Assembly (NCBI GenBank): GCA_030427805.1
Contig: JAUICP010000011.1
Location: 1-32,419 of the forward strand
DNA length: 32,419 nt
Direction: 5' to 3'
Source: Bdellovibrionia bacterium
GTDB lineage: Bacteria > Bdellovibrionota > Bdellovibrionia > Bdellovibrionales > JAGQZY01
A program made the position numbers and the translations under genes. The notes under the pieces are model-generated. The model was given only the letters and a program-made list of their open reading frames with translations. It was not told the DNA's origin and did not search any database. Shown here one piece after another: positions 32,414 through 32,419 of the stretch (within the stretch, counting starts at the first letter, position 1; each line of letters starts with the position of its first letter).

Positions 32414-32419
32414 ATGTCT
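32414..32419 (+). CDS. Possible start of a divergent gene cut by the window edge
   Basis: ATGTCT preceded by AAAGGA with 6-7 nt spacing looks like a real start, but only two codons are visible. If real, it is divergent from the ATPase gene with a spacer of about 90 bp. Confidence 0.3.

Noticed and set aside
32354-32419. Minus-strand frame ending at 32354
   Set aside because: Only 21 codons are visible with no motif; it could be the tail of an upstream gene or a frameshifted ATPase N-terminus, but cannot be supported.

Overview
The window looks like a chromosomal segment of a Bdellovibrionota (Bdellovibrio/Bacteriovorax-type) bacterium. The basis is indirect: many small lipoproteins with lipoboxes such as VYQNC and SFQNC, a high share of secreted hydrolases, a long TPR plus winged-helix regulator, and moderate-to-low GC. 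No rRNA, tRNA, CRISPR array or insertion sequence was found, so the placement is inference.

Layout. (1) 1-3.6 kb: the 3' end of a large protein with at least 19 tandem copies of a 6-residue GSTKSS unit and an HExxH metallopeptidase-like domain; a membrane-anchored protein overlapping or abutting it; and an opposite-strand SMI1/KNR4-like acidic protein. (2) 3.7-9.7 kb: a membrane-anchored unknown, a secreted C39-like cysteine peptidase, an alpha/beta-hydrolase lipoprotein, a cytochrome P450 with an apparent export signal, and small proteins of unknown role. (3) 9.7-15.8 kb: a TPR/double-winged-helix regulator divergent from a beta-propeller lipoprotein, followed by a lipoprotein with two discoidin-like domains. 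(4) 15.9-23.3 kb: a secreted surface and cell-wall set, comprising a polyglycine-hydrolase-like serine hydrolase, a tiny protein made of 13-residue YGLAD repeats, an astacin-like metallopeptidase lipoprotein, an unknown lipoprotein, an MltF-like lytic transglycosylase and a lysozyme-fold-like protein. (5) 23.5-32.4 kb: a tightly packed accessory block rich in nuclease and defence domains. It holds a GIY-YIG endonuclease with repeated modules, a class I methyltransferase, an HNH endonuclease overlapping a voltage-gated K+ channel gene, a small Cys-rich lipoprotein, an orphan HsdR-N-like nuclease domain protein, an outer-membrane beta-barrel, a Shedu-family (SduA) nuclease and a P-loop-type defence ATPase that lacks a visible Walker A.

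The most notable non-coding signal is a dispersed intergenic repeat of about 38 bp. It has a palindromic core GGTGCCAGGCACC, an arm AARTGGTAGCG and a loosely conserved GTGNGTCG tail. Six clear copies and a few degenerate ones lie between genes from 2.6 to 21.9 kb, all on the + strand, and none lies in the 22-32 kb defence block. This suggests a chromosomal repeat family, possibly REP-like, that has not spread into a more recently acquired island.

Working picture: regions 1-4 supply envelope and secreted functions (peptidases, glycan-active enzymes, lipoproteins) of the kind a predatory or biopolymer-degrading bacterium uses. Region 5 is probably an anti-mobile-element or selfish-element island. 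Functional links between neighbours are inferred from position only.
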